A stretch of 9,180 nucleotides of DNA, taken from Rubrivivax sp. GTDB taxonomy: Bacteria > Pseudomonadota > Gammaproteobacteria > Burkholderiales > Burkholderiaceae_C. The translations under genes were made by a program, and so were the position numbers. The notes beneath the pieces are model-generated. The model did not search any database. It was not told the origin of the DNA and saw only the letters and a list, made by a program, of their open reading frames with translations. The DNA is taken from assembly GCA_020851615.1 (NCBI GenBank), contig JADZCL010000255.1, positions 1 to 9,180 on the forward strand, read 5' to 3'. Every line of letters begins with the position of its first letter. Positions within the stretch are counted from its first letter, which is position 1. Of this stretch, positions 1 through 7,216 are shown one piece after another.

Positions 1-468
1 CAGACGCTGGCCCTCAATCTGGAGAGCTGCTTCTGGTTGACGCAGGCTGCATTGCCCGCGCTTGGCGCACGGGGCGGGCGCATCGTCGTCACCTCGTCGG
101 TCACGGGGCCGCGCGTGGCGATGCTCGACTCGGCGCACTACGCCGCGGCCAAGGCCGGCGTCAACGGCTTCATCCGCTCGGCAGCCCTCGAGCTGGCCCC
201 GCGCGGCATCACCGTCAACGGCATCGAGCCGGGCTTTGTCGCCAAGGACCGCGGCCGCCTCAGCCAGCCCGAGAACAGGATTGCGCTCGAGCGCGAGATC
301 CCGCTTGGGCGAGCCGGTCGACCCGACGACATCGCCTTCGCGGCGCTCTACCTGGCCAGCGACGAGGCGTGCTGGATGACCGGCCAGACGCTGGTCGTCG
401 ATGGGGGCATGACCCTGCCTGAATCGGGACAGGTGATGGATGAATTGAACCAGCGGAGCCGCCCGTGA
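1..468 (+). CDS. SDR family oxidoreductase, 3' part (5' end outside window)
   Basis: This is the C-terminal 155 residues of a classical short-chain dehydrogenase/reductase, an NAD(P)-dependent oxidoreductase of alcohols or ketones. The frame is open from base 1, so the N-terminal Rossmann part with the TGxxxGxG motif (about 95-100 residues for a typical 250-residue SDR) lies upstream. The fragment begins in the NxxS region near helix E. It then shows the catalytic serine in VTSS (fragment residue 33), the YxxxK pair in HYAAAK (Tyr47, Lys51), a PGFV segment after the active site, and the typical C-terminus LASDEACWMTGQTLVVDGG. The stop overlaps the GTG start of the next gene by 4 bases, implying one operon. 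A TTG at 37 could be called as a start, but the SDR homology continues upstream of it. Substrate cannot be assigned. Family assignment is very secure. Confidence 0.93.
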   Translation, partial: QTLALNLESCFWLTQAALPALGARGGRIVVTSSVTGPRVAMLDSAHYAAAKAGVNGFIRSAALELAPRGITVNGIEPGFVAKDRGRLSQPENRIALEREIPLGRAGRPDDIAFAALYLASDEACWMTGQTLVVDGGMTLPESGQVMDELNQRSRP

Positions 469-1709
469 AGCCAGGCATCCTGATCATCGGCACCGCCGAC
501 ACCAAGGCCGACGAACTGCTGTTCATGCAGCAATGTGTGCAGGAGGGCGGCGGCAGCGCCTACATCATGGACGTCGGGGTCCTCGGCCAGCCGCGCTTTG
601 CGCCCGCCTACGCGAACACCGAGGTCGCCGCCGCGGCCGGCACGACGCTCCAGGCCATCGCCGCCCTGGGCGACGAAAACGCCGCGATGACGCAGATGGC
701 CCAGGGGGCCGTGGCGTTGGCGCTGCAACTGCACGGCCAGGGCCACGTCCACGGGCTGCTGGCGCTGGGCGGAACGATGGGCACGGACCTGGCGCTGGAC
801 GTCACCGCCGCGCTGCCGCTGGGCATGCCCAAGTTCGTCGTCTCCACGGTGGCCTATTCGCACCTCATCCCGCCTGACCGCATCGCGCCGGACCTGATGA
901 TGATTCTCTGGGCCGGCGGCTTGTACGGCCTCAACGAGATCTGCCGCTCCATCCTCGCCCAGGCTGCCGGTGCCGTGCTCGGTGCCTGCCGGGCCGTGCA
1001 GCCGGCCTCGCTGCAGCGGCCCATGGTGGCGATCAGTTCGCTGGGCTCGAGCAACCTGAAGTACATGCTGCGCCTGAAGCCCGAACTCGAGCAGCGCGGC
1101 TACGAGGTGGCCGTCTTCCACAGCACGGGGATGGGCGGCCACGCGATCGAGTCGCTGGCGGCGCAGCGGCGCCTGGTCGCGGTTCTCGACCTGTGCCTGC
1201 AGGAGGTTGGCAACGAGGTGCACGGATCGGTCGTGACCTCGGGGCCGTCGCGGCTCACGACGGCGGGTGCCCTGGGCATCCCGCAGATCGTCGCCCCCGG
1301 TGCGCTGGACATGATCGACATGCAGACCTGGAAGCCGGTGCCCGCCGTGTACGCCGATCGCCTCTACCACGCGCACAACCGGCTGATCGCCTCGGTGGCG
1401 ATGACGCCTGCCGAACGCGCCCAGGCCGCGCACGCGGTGGGCGCCAGGCTGGCACAGGCCAAGGGCCCGACGGCCTTCGTGCTGCCGCGCGGGGGTATCC
1501 AGGGTTGGGACCGGGAAGGGCAGCCGCTGCACGATCCGCTGGGGCTGGCCGCACTCGCGGCAGCCCTGCGCGAGGCGGTACGCCCGCCGGTGGAGTGGAG
1601 CGAGGTGCAGGCGCACATCAACGACCCGCCGTTCGCCGATGCCGTGCTCGCGATCTTCGATCGTTGGGTGGCCAAGGGATTGATCCCGCCGGGGCAGCAG
1701 GCGTCATGA
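465..1709 (+). CDS. Tm-1-like ATP-binding domain protein (UPF0261 family)
   Basis: The product is 414 residues, the usual full length for the UPF0261/Tm-1-like family. The family is named after the tomato mosaic virus resistance protein Tm-1, whose N-terminal half binds ATP. The bacterial role is not settled; members often sit in catabolic operons, frequently next to a TIM-barrel 'phosphoenolpyruvate hydrolase-like' gene. Family marks are the N-terminus ILIIGTADTKADE, a glycine-rich LGGTMGT loop (residues 101-107), the ILWAGGLYGLN segment, a second glycine-rich stretch FHSTGMGGHAIESL (from residue 218), and the C-terminal HINDPPFADA. The start is GTG at 465, with GGAG at 455-458 six bases upstream; it overlaps the preceding SDR stop by 4 bases. 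The stop overlaps the next SDR's ATG by 4 bases. The family call is firm. The function here (cofactor- or ATP-linked step in a small-molecule pathway) is inference. Confidence 0.92.
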   Translation: MKPGILIIGTADTKADELLFMQQCVQEGGGSAYIMDVGVLGQPRFAPAYANTEVAAAAGTTLQAIAALGDENAAMTQMAQGAVALALQLHGQGHVHGLLALGGTMGTDLALDVTAALPLGMPKFVVSTVAYSHLIPPDRIAPDLMMILWAGGLYGLNEICRSILAQAAGAVLGACRAVQPASLQRPMVAISSLGSSNLKYMLRLKPELEQRGYEVAVFHSTGMGGHAIESLAAQRRLVAVLDLCLQEVGNEVHGSVVTSGPSRLTTAGALGIPQIVAPGALDMIDMQTWKPVPAVYADRLYHAHNRLIASVAMTPAERAQAAHAVGARLAQAKGPTAFVLPRGGIQGWDREGQPLHDPLGLAALAAALREAVRPPVEWSEVQAHINDPPFADAVLAIFDRWVAKGLIPPGQQAS

Positions 1710-2461
1710 CGGCGTCGGTGGCGCTCGTCACCGGGGCCGCCAGCGGCATCGGCGCCGCCACGGTGCAGCGACTGGCCGCCGATGGCCACCACGTCCTCGC
1801 CGTCGACCGCGTCCCCGCCAGCGGCGGGGCGGGGATCCAGGTCGTGATCGGCGACGTCACGCAGCAGGCCGATGTCGATGCCGCGATCGCGGCGGCCGCG
1901 GCTGCCGGGACGCTGAAGATCATCGTCAACGCCGCCGGCATCGTCAGCGCAGACGATCCCGAGGAGGTCGTCGACGCCACCTGGGAGCGCATGCTGGCTG
2001 TCAACCTGACCGGCACCATGCGGGTCTGCCGCGGCGCGTTGCCGCTGCTGCGCGCCGCCGGCGGCGGGGCGATCGTCAACGTGGCATCGGTGGCCGCCTT
2101 CAACTCCACACCCGGAAGTGCCAGCTATGCACCGTCCAAGGCGGCGGTGGTGGCGTATACGCGCAACATCGCATACGCCTGCGGCGCGGACGGCATCCGC
2201 GCCAATTGCCTGTGTCCGGGCTGGACGGCCACCGCGATGGCCGAGGCCGAGATGCGCGTGGCTGCCGCGGCCTCTGGACGCTCGGTCGAAGAGGAAACGC
2301 GGGCGCTGGCGCAGCGCCTGGCGCTGCGGCGCTTCGCGCGGCCCGAAGAGATGGCGGCCTGCATTCGCTTTCTGGCCAGCGATGAGGCATCCTTCGTCAC
2401 CGGCGCGGTGCTGGTGGCCGATGGCGGCGGGCGCATCGCGACAGCCGCGCGGGGCTTCTAG
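1706..2461 (+). CDS. SDR family oxidoreductase, complete
   Basis: This is a complete classical SDR of 251 residues, which is the typical length. The cofactor motif TGAASGIG is at residues 9-16, the NAAG motif at 75-78, the catalytic serine at 128 in VASV, and the YxxxK pair at Tyr141/Lys145. The serine-to-tyrosine spacing of 13 is canonical. The C-terminus has the common FLASDEASFVTGAVLVADGG pattern. An acidic residue after strand 2 (AVDR, residues 33-36) suggests NAD(H) rather than NADP(H); that is inference. The ATG overlaps the preceding stop as ATGA. No strong Shine-Dalgarno is seen, so translation probably depends on coupling. The same frame stays open back to 1193, but that extension lies inside the Tm-1-like gene, so 1706 is the start. 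It is probably the last gene of its operon, since about 100 non-coding bases follow. The substrate is unknown, likely a hydroxy acid, polyol or sugar-like compound. Confidence 0.94.
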   Translation: MTASVALVTGAASGIGAATVQRLAADGHHVLAVDRVPASGGAGIQVVIGDVTQQADVDAAIAAAAAAGTLKIIVNAAGIVSADDPEEVVDATWERMLAVNLTGTMRVCRGALPLLRAAGGGAIVNVASVAAFNSTPGSASYAPSKAAVVAYTRNIAYACGADGIRANCLCPGWTATAMAEAEMRVAAAASGRSVEEETRALAQRLALRRFARPEEMAACIRFLASDEASFVTGAVLVADGGGRIATAARGF

Positions 2462-2485
2462 CGTCGAGACGGTGGCGGCATTCGG

Positions 2486-2523
2486 GTTAGTACGTTGTCA
2501 ACGAAACAACCTGCACCGCTAAC
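2486..2523 (+). promoter_or_regulatory. Possible promoter/operator of the ABC importer operon
   Basis: This site lies in the longest gap of the window (2462-2562). TTGTCA at 2495-2500 is one mismatch from the sigma70 -35 consensus. The best -10-like match, TAACAT at 2520-2525, sits 19 bases on, longer than the ideal 17. Several inverted repeats overlap here. CGTTG-T-CAACG (2493-2503) is a perfect palindrome around one base. GTTGT (2494-2498) pairs with ACAAC (2506-2510). GTTAG (2486-2490) pairs with CTAAC (2519-2523). Such symmetry over a -35 element is what a repressor operator would look like, but no regulator gene is in view and the bound protein cannot be named. The repeats are seen directly; promoter and operator roles are inference. 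Confidence 0.35.
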
Positions 2524-2550
2524 ATGTGAGTCAACCCAACCCCGATGGCG

Positions 2551-2556
2551 AAGGAG
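2551..2556 (+). promoter_or_regulatory. Ribosome binding site that decides the binding-protein start
   Basis: AAGGAG lies six bases before the ATG at 2563 and matches the anti-Shine-Dalgarno well. It falls after the alternative in-frame ATG at 2545, which has no comparable site upstream. This favours 2563 as the start and gives a signal peptide with a short polar N-region. Confidence 0.75.
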
Positions 2557-2562
2557 CATGCG

Positions 2563-3867
2563 ATGGCTGACCGTTCCGCGACGAGTGACCTTCCTCTGGC
2601 CCTGACCCGGCGCATGGTGCTGGCTGCAGGTGCCGGCACAGCAGCGACCCTGTCGGCGCCGGCGCTGGCGCAATCACGCAGCACGATCAAGATCGGCTAC
2701 ATCACCGCGCTGTCGGGCGTGCGCGCCAATTTCGGTGAGGCCGACAACTAGACGCTCGACAAGTTCAAGGCGGCGGTCAAGGGCGGCGTCACGGTGGGTG
2801 GCAAGACCTACAACGTCGAGGTCATCCTCAAGGACAACCAGTCCGATCCCAACCGTTCGCAGACCGTTTCCAGCGAAGCGGTGCTGCGCGACAAGGTCGA
2901 CCTCGTGCTGGTGCAGGATGGCGACGCTGCCGGGCCGGCCGGTCAGCTCTGCGATGTCAACGGCATCCCGATGATCTCGACGATGATGCCCTGGCAGGCC
3001 TTCACCTTCGGCCGTGGCTCGACGCCGGACAAGGGCTTCCCCTTCTCCTTCCACTTCTTCTGGGGCGCCGACGACGTGCTGAAGAACTTCTTCGGCATCT
3101 GGAACGGCGTCAAGACGAACAAGACACTGGGCACTTTCTACATCGACAACCCGCCCGGGCAGGCCTTCGCGGACCCCAACACCGGCTTGCCCGCCGGCGC
3201 CAAGCAGTTCGGCTACAAGGAAATCAACACCGGCTTCTTCAAGATCGCCACCAACGACTTCTCCAACCAGGTCTCGGCGATGAAGGCCGGCGGGGCGCAG
3301 ATCGTCTCCGGATTTGCCTTCGCCAACCACTTCGCGACCTTCTGGAAGCAGGCGCAGCAGGCGGGCTTCCGCCCCGACGTGGTCACGATGGCCGGGCCTT
3401 TCCTGTTCCCGAGCGCGGTGCAATCGATGGGCGACGCCGGCGACGGCATGTCCACCGAGATCTGGTGGACACCGAACTTCCCGTTCAAGTCCTCGATCAC
3501 CGGCCAGAGCGCCAAGGAGCTCGCCGCGGAATGGGAGAAGGCCACCGGCAAGCAGTGGACGCAGCCCATCGGCTACGGCCACGCGCTGTGGGAGACGGCA
3601 CTGGCGGCGATCAAGGGCGCGGCCGACCCCAAGGACCGCAAGGCATTGCGCGACGCGATCGCGAAGATGAAGCTCGACTCCATCGTCGGCCCGATCAACT
3701 TCAAGGACAGCCCGATCAAGAGCATTGCCGTGACACCCATGGCGAGCGGCCAGTGGCGGCGCAGCAAGGGCGGCAAGTTCCCCTACGAACTCTTCATCAC
3801 GTACAACGGCACGGCGCCGATGATCCCGGTGCAGACCGAGTTCAAGCCGATGTCGGCGTTGAAGTGA
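2563..3867 (+). pseudogene. ABC transporter periplasmic substrate-binding protein (Peripla_BP_6 / Liv type), interrupted by an in-frame amber codon
   Basis: The gene would encode 434 residues if codon 63 were sense, the usual length for HAAT-family binding proteins that deliver ligand to Liv-type importers. The N-terminus is a probable Tat-type signal peptide: twin arginines at 16-17 in TRRMVLAAG, a hydrophobic core, and an ALA-Q cleavage site near residue 36. The mature part opens with TIKIGYITALSG, typical of the family. A TAG at 2749-2751 then stops translation. After it the same frame runs open for 371 codons with normal domain content: GGKTYNVEVILKDNQSDPNRS, the DKVDLVLVQDGDAAGP ligand-lobe segment, and the C-terminal VQTEFKPMSALK. 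Nothing else is broken, so the change is recent, suppressed, or a sequence error. A restart at GTG 2794 would make a protein without signal peptide or first strand. Without readthrough the importer would lack its cognate binding protein. It is followed after 32 bases by the LivG-like gene. Confidence 0.88.
2749..2751 (+). other. In-frame TAG (amber) codon in the binding-protein gene
   Basis: This is codon 63 of the reading frame starting at 2563, between GEADN and TLDKF. The upstream and downstream parts are in the same frame and together form one family-length protein, so this is a single-codon interruption with no frameshift. Sense codons one base away are CAG, AAG, GAG, TTG, TCG, TGG, TAC and TAT. 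From memory of related binding proteins, this position is often aromatic, which would favour a former Trp or Tyr codon; that is recall, not an alignment. Confidence 0.95.
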
Positions 3868-3899
3868 CGCCTGCGGCCTGACGCGCGAGGGCTGGGGCC

Positions 3900-4616
3900 G
3901 TGCTGCAGGTGCAGGGGCTGTCGAAGAAGTACGGCGCCATCGTCGTTGCCGACGCGATCGACCTCGCGCTCGAGAGCGGGCATTGCCTGGGTGTGATCGG
4001 CCCCAATGGTGCCGGCAAGAGTTCGCTCTTCAACCTGCTCACCGGCGTGGCACGCCCCGATCGCGGCAGCATTCGTCTGGATGGTGTCGAGCTGGTCGGC
4101 AAGCCGCCGCACCAGCGGGCTCGCCTGGGCGTGGCGCGCGCGTTCCAGATCCCGCAGTCCTTCGCCAACCTGACGGTCTACGAGAACGTGCTGGCGGCTG
4201 CCAGCTTCGGCGCCGGACTGCGCGGCGCCCGGGCGGCCCTGCGCGCGCAGCACGCGTTGCAACGCTGCGCGCTCGGTGCACGTTCTGGCGAACTCGCCGG
4301 GCGGCTGCCGCTGCTGGACCGCAAGCGGCTCGAAGTCGCCAAGGCGATTGCCACCAACCCGCGCCTGCTGCTGCTGGACGAGGTCGCCGGCGGCCTGACC
4401 GAGCCCGAAGTGGCGGCGCTGGCGGCGTTGGTGGCGGAACTGAAGGCCGAATACGCGGTGATCTGGATCGAGCACATTCCGCAGGCGCTGCACGCGGTGG
4501 CCGACCGCATCCTGGTGCTGCATTTCGGACGCAAGTTGCTCGAGGCGCCACCGGCCCAGGCGATGGCCAGCCGCGAAGTGCGCGAGATCTACATGGGTCT
4601 GCCGGCTGACGCGTGA
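3900..4616 (+). CDS. livG: ABC transporter ATP-binding protein, LivG-like
   Basis: This is one of two cytoplasmic ATPases that power the importer, 238 residues, normal for the family. The Walker A motif GPNGAGKSS is at residues 34-42. The Q-loop is in the FQIPQSFANLTVYENV segment. Walker B LLLLDE ends at Asp160/Glu161, followed by the family-typical VAGGLTEPE, and the switch histidine is His192 in WIEHIP. The ABC signature is not LSGGQ; its place holds LPLLDRKRLEVAKA (from residue 136), a variant known in a LivG subgroup where the paired LivF supplies the canonical signature. The GTG start at 3900 has a GAGG nine bases upstream. It starts 32 bases after the binding-protein stop, and its TGA shares a base with the next ATG (TGATG). 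The symbol is by family resemblance; the ligand need not be a branched-chain amino acid. Confidence 0.92.
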   Translation: MLQVQGLSKKYGAIVVADAIDLALESGHCLGVIGPNGAGKSSLFNLLTGVARPDRGSIRLDGVELVGKPPHQRARLGVARAFQIPQSFANLTVYENVLAAASFGAGLRGARAALRAQHALQRCALGARSGELAGRLPLLDRKRLEVAKAIATNPRLLLLDEVAGGLTEPEVAALAALVAELKAEYAVIWIEHIPQALHAVADRILVLHFGRKLLEAPPAQAMASREVREIYMGLPADA

Positions 4617-5320
4617 TGGCGGCGCTGCTCGAGATCGACGCACTGCAGGTCTGGTATGCCGACCTGCAGGCCTTGTATGGCGTTTCGCTGCAGGTCGATG
4701 AAGGCGGCGTGCTGGCCCTGATCGGCGCCAATGGTGCGGGCAAGTCGACGCTGCTGGCCGCCGTCTGCGGCCTGCTCGAGGGGCGCTCCAGCGGCAGCAT
4801 CCGCTTTGCCGGCCGTGAACTGCTGGGGCAACCGGCGCATGAACTGGCGCGTGCCGGCATTGCCCTGCTGCCCGAGGGGCGCATGTTGTTCCCGTCACTC
4901 ACCGTCGAGGAGAACCTGCGCATGGGCACGCTGACGCGGCGCAGCGGATACTGGACGCTGCCGCGCGTGTACGAGCTCTTCCCGGTGCTCGCGGAGTTCC
5001 GTCTGCGGCCCGCCACCGCGTTGTCCGGCGGCCAGCAGCAGATGGTGGCGATTGCGCGCGCGCTGCTGTCCAACCCGCGGCTGCTCCTGTGCGACGAGAT
5101 TTCACTGGGCCTGGCGCCGCTGGTGGTGCGCCAGATCTACGCGGCCCTGGAGCAGGTGCGCGCGCAGGGCCTGTCCATCGTGCTCGTCGAGCAGGAGGTG
5201 CAACGCGCCTGCCAGACGGCCGATAGCGTCTGCTGCCTGCTCAAGGGGCGGGTCACGTTGCAGGGCGCGGCCAACGCCTTCGAGTACGCGCAGATCGCGC
5301 AGGCCTACTTCGGCCATTGA
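4616..5320 (+). CDS. livF: ABC transporter ATP-binding protein, LivF-like
   Basis: This is the second ATPase of the importer, 234 residues, the standard LivF size. Walker A GANGAGKST is at residues 37-45, the ABC signature LSGGQQQMVAIARAL begins at 136, and Walker B LLLCDE ends at Asp160/Glu161 with the following SLGLAP typical of LivF. The H-loop position reads LVEQEV, with Gln193 instead of His, as is usual in LivF proteins. The pair therefore looks asymmetric: LivG has the degenerate signature and a histidine, LivF a canonical signature and a glutamine. I chose the ATG at 4616, which overlaps the LivG stop by one base; the preceding GTG at 4613 is also in frame and cannot be excluded. The permease gene begins 46 bases downstream, with nothing recognisable in that gap. 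Confidence 0.94.
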   Translation: MAALLEIDALQVWYADLQALYGVSLQVDEGGVLALIGANGAGKSTLLAAVCGLLEGRSSGSIRFAGRELLGQPAHELARAGIALLPEGRMLFPSLTVEENLRMGTLTRRSGYWTLPRVYELFPVLAEFRLRPATALSGGQQQMVAIARALLSNPRLLLCDEISLGLAPLVVRQIYAALEQVRAQGLSIVLVEQEVQRACQTADSVCCLLKGRVTLQGAANAFEYAQIAQAYFGH

Positions 5321-5366
5321 GCGGCAAAGGGTCCGCGACCACCCATCACGCACAGCGCAGCCAAGC

Positions 5367-6233
5367 ATGGACTGGATCGAGACCATCATCAACGGCGTCC
5401 TCCTGGGCGCGCTGTACGGCATCTTCGGGCTCGGGCTGGCGCTGGTCTTCGGCGTCATGCGGGTGGTCAACCTGGCCCATGGCGAGTTCATCGTGCTGGC
5501 CGCGTTCGCCGGCACGTCGCTGGCGGCGCTGTTGCCAGCGGTGAATCCGCTGCTGTGGGTGCTGCCGGTGGCGTTGCTGGCCTTCGGGCTGGGCTGGGTG
5601 TTGCAGGCCACGCTGGTCAACCGCACGGTGAAGAGCGGTGATCCGCTCACCCCGCTGCTGCTGACCTTCGGCATTGCGGTGGTGCTGCGCAACCTGATGG
5701 TCGAGATCTTCGGCACCGACCCGCGGGCGCTCGATGGCGGCGAGTTCACGCGCGCGGGGGTCGACATCCTGGGTGTGCGCATCGGGCTCTTTCCCCTGGC
5801 CGTGCTTGCGCTGGCGGCGGTGATGTTCTTCGCCCTGCAATGGGTGCTGGCGCGGACCGAGTGGGGGCGCATCGTGCGTGCCACGTCGGACAACCCGCGC
5901 ATCGTGCGGCTGATGGGTGTCCAGCCCGACCGCGTCTACAACACCGTCATGGGGCTGGCGCTGGCCTTTGCCGCGGTGGCCGGGCTGTTGCTGGCACTGC
6001 GCACCTCGTTCACGCCGTACTCCGGCGTGGAGCGGCTGCTGATCGCCTTCGAGGTCGTCATCCTCGGCGGACTGGGTTCGTTCTGGGGCGCGTTCGTCGG
6101 CGGCATGGCGCTGGGCGTGGCGCAACTGCTGGGGCAGAAGGTGGACTCCAACGCGGCCGCGCTCTATGCCCACCTGTTCTTCTTCGTGGTGCTGGTGTTG
6201 CGGCCGACCGGCCTGGCGGGGCGGCCCTCATGA
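5367..6233 (+). CDS. livH: Branched-chain amino-acid-type ABC permease, LivH-like
   Basis: This is an inner-membrane permease subunit of the importer, 288 residues with about eight hydrophobic segments. The family hallmark GVMRVVNLAHGEF is at residues 29-41, after an N-terminal segment with the typical INGVLLGALYGIFGLGLAL pattern. The cytoplasmic coupling segment GRIVRATSDNPRIVRLMGV, which contacts an ATPase, lies in the second half, followed by the VVILGGLGSFWGAFVG motif of the family. The frame is open upstream, but the ATG at 5367 gives the standard LivH N-terminus and avoids overlap with livF; the Shine-Dalgarno is weak. The stop overlaps the next permease's ATG by 4 bases (ATGA). It pairs with the LivM-like subunit as a heterodimer. 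Family call secure, substrate unknown. Confidence 0.94.
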   Translation: MDWIETIINGVLLGALYGIFGLGLALVFGVMRVVNLAHGEFIVLAAFAGTSLAALLPAVNPLLWVLPVALLAFGLGWVLQATLVNRTVKSGDPLTPLLLTFGIAVVLRNLMVEIFGTDPRALDGGEFTRAGVDILGVRIGLFPLAVLALAAVMFFALQWVLARTEWGRIVRATSDNPRIVRLMGVQPDRVYNTVMGLALAFAAVAGLLLALRTSFTPYSGVERLLIAFEVVILGGLGSFWGAFVGGMALGVAQLLGQKVDSNAAALYAHLFFFVVLVLRPTGLAGRPS

Positions 6234-7216
6234 AGCCGCTGGCGATCACCCTGGCACTTGCCTACGTGCTGGCCGCGGCGCTGGCGCCGACCTACGTCGA
6301 CGCCGGCTGGACGAGCCTGGCCGCCGAGGTGCTGCTGATGCTGGCGATGGCCCAGATGTGGAACCTGCTGGCCGGCTACACCGGCCTGGTGTCGCTGGGC
6401 CATCAGGCTTTCATCGGCGTGGGCGCCTACCTGGTGTTCTACGTCTCCGACCGTTTCGAGATCCATCCCTTTGCGCTGCTGCCCGTGGCGGGGCTTGCGT
6501 GTGCGCTCGTCGCGGCGCTGCTGGCGCCGCTGCTCTTTCGTCTGCGCGATGCCTACTTCTCGGTCGGCATCTGGGTGTTTGCCGAGATCGTCTACCTGCT
6601 CGCCACCAAGACGCGCGAACTCGGCTCCACCAACGGGGTGGCGCTGAAGTCGATGCGTCTGGTCGACACCGAGACCTTCGCGCGCAACACCTTCTGGATC
6701 GCCGCGGCGCTGGCGCTGCTGGCCGTCGGCGGTGTGTACCTGCTGATCCGTTCGCGCCTGGGCCTTGGGCTGGTGGCGGTGCGCGACAACGAGCTGGCTG
6801 CAACCAGCATCGGCATCGACGTCTGGCGCAACCGCCTGGCCGCCTTCGTCATCTCGGCCTTCGGTTGCGGCATCGCCGGGGCCACCTATTTCATGGGCAC
6901 GATGTTCGTCAGCCCCGAAGCGGGTTTCGACATCAACTGGGTGGTCGCCATGATGTTCATCGTCATCATCGGTGGCATCGGCACGATCGAGGGGCCGATC
7001 ATCGGCACGCTGGTCTATTTCGGCCTGCGCGAAGGGTTCACTGCGCTGGCGGGGGTCTCGGGCAGCTGGTACCTGGTGGCCATGGGGACGGTTGCCATCG
7101 TTGTCATGTTGCTTGCGCCGCGCGGGCTGTGGGGCTGGGCGCGCGAGCGCTGGGGCTGGCAGGGTTTCTCGCAGCGGCGCGTGCCGCCGGCTGCACTGGA
7201 GGGCGAACAGGCATGA
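6230..7216 (+). CDS. livM: Branched-chain amino-acid-type ABC permease, LivM-like
   Basis: This is the second inner-membrane permease subunit, 328 residues and strongly hydrophobic. It has the LivM hallmark WNLLAGYTGLVSLGHQAF, with GYTGLVSLGH at residues 49-58, followed by IGVGAYL. Later come the coupling segment VRDNELAATSIGIDVWRNRL and the glycine-rich IIGGIGTIEGPIIG motif characteristic of this permease family. Its tail (GWARERWGWQG and beyond) is basic and probably cytoplasmic. The ATG overlaps the LivH stop, and its own stop overlaps the amidase ATG by 4 bases. That ties a hydrolase gene directly to transporter expression. No fused ATPase domain is present, in contrast to some LivM proteins. 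Confidence 0.94.
   Translation: MKPLAITLALAYVLAAALAPTYVDAGWTSLAAEVLLMLAMAQMWNLLAGYTGLVSLGHQAFIGVGAYLVFYVSDRFEIHPFALLPVAGLACALVAALLAPLLFRLRDAYFSVGIWVFAEIVYLLATKTRELGSTNGVALKSMRLVDTETFARNTFWIAAALALLAVGGVYLLIRSRLGLGLVAVRDNELAATSIGIDVWRNRLAAFVISAFGCGIAGATYFMGTMFVSPEAGFDINWVVAMMFIVIIGGIGTIEGPIIGTLVYFGLREGFTALAGVSGSWYLVAMGTVAIVVMLLAPRGLWGWARERWGWQGFSQRRVPPAALEGEQA

Noticed and set aside
348..1616. Minus-strand open frame of 422 codons opposite the Tm-1-like gene
   Set aside because: The translation is rich in Arg, His and Gln with no family motif, and it covers a clear conserved gene on the plus strand.
1193..1705. Upstream in-frame extension of the second SDR, which could look like a fusion protein
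   Set aside because: The extension lies out of frame inside the Tm-1-like gene and translates to low-complexity sequence. The SDR's own N-terminus begins normally at the ATG at 1706.
2545..2562. Upstream ATG as the start of the binding protein
   Set aside because: The AAGGAG at 2551-2556 lies between the two ATGs and is correctly spaced only for 2563.
2749..2751. TAG as a pyrrolysine codon
   Set aside because: Pyrrolysine is known mainly from methanogens and a few bacteria, in methylamine methyltransferases and the like. Neither the protein family nor the apparent lineage fits, and no pyl genes are in view.
3868..3899. Possible terminator or attenuating hairpin between the binding-protein gene and livG
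   Set aside because: Only short, imperfect GC-rich complementarity is present, with no U-tract. It is not enough to call a structure.
5321..5366. Possible small gene or regulatory site between livF and livH
   Set aside because: Only 46 bases long, with no open frame of note, no repeat and no strong Shine-Dalgarno. It looks like a plain intra-operon spacer.
6166..7212. Long in-frame extension upstream of the amidase start
   Set aside because: It overlaps nearly all of livM in another frame and has no domain. The ATG at 7213 has a good ribosome binding site and gives the normal amidase N-terminus.
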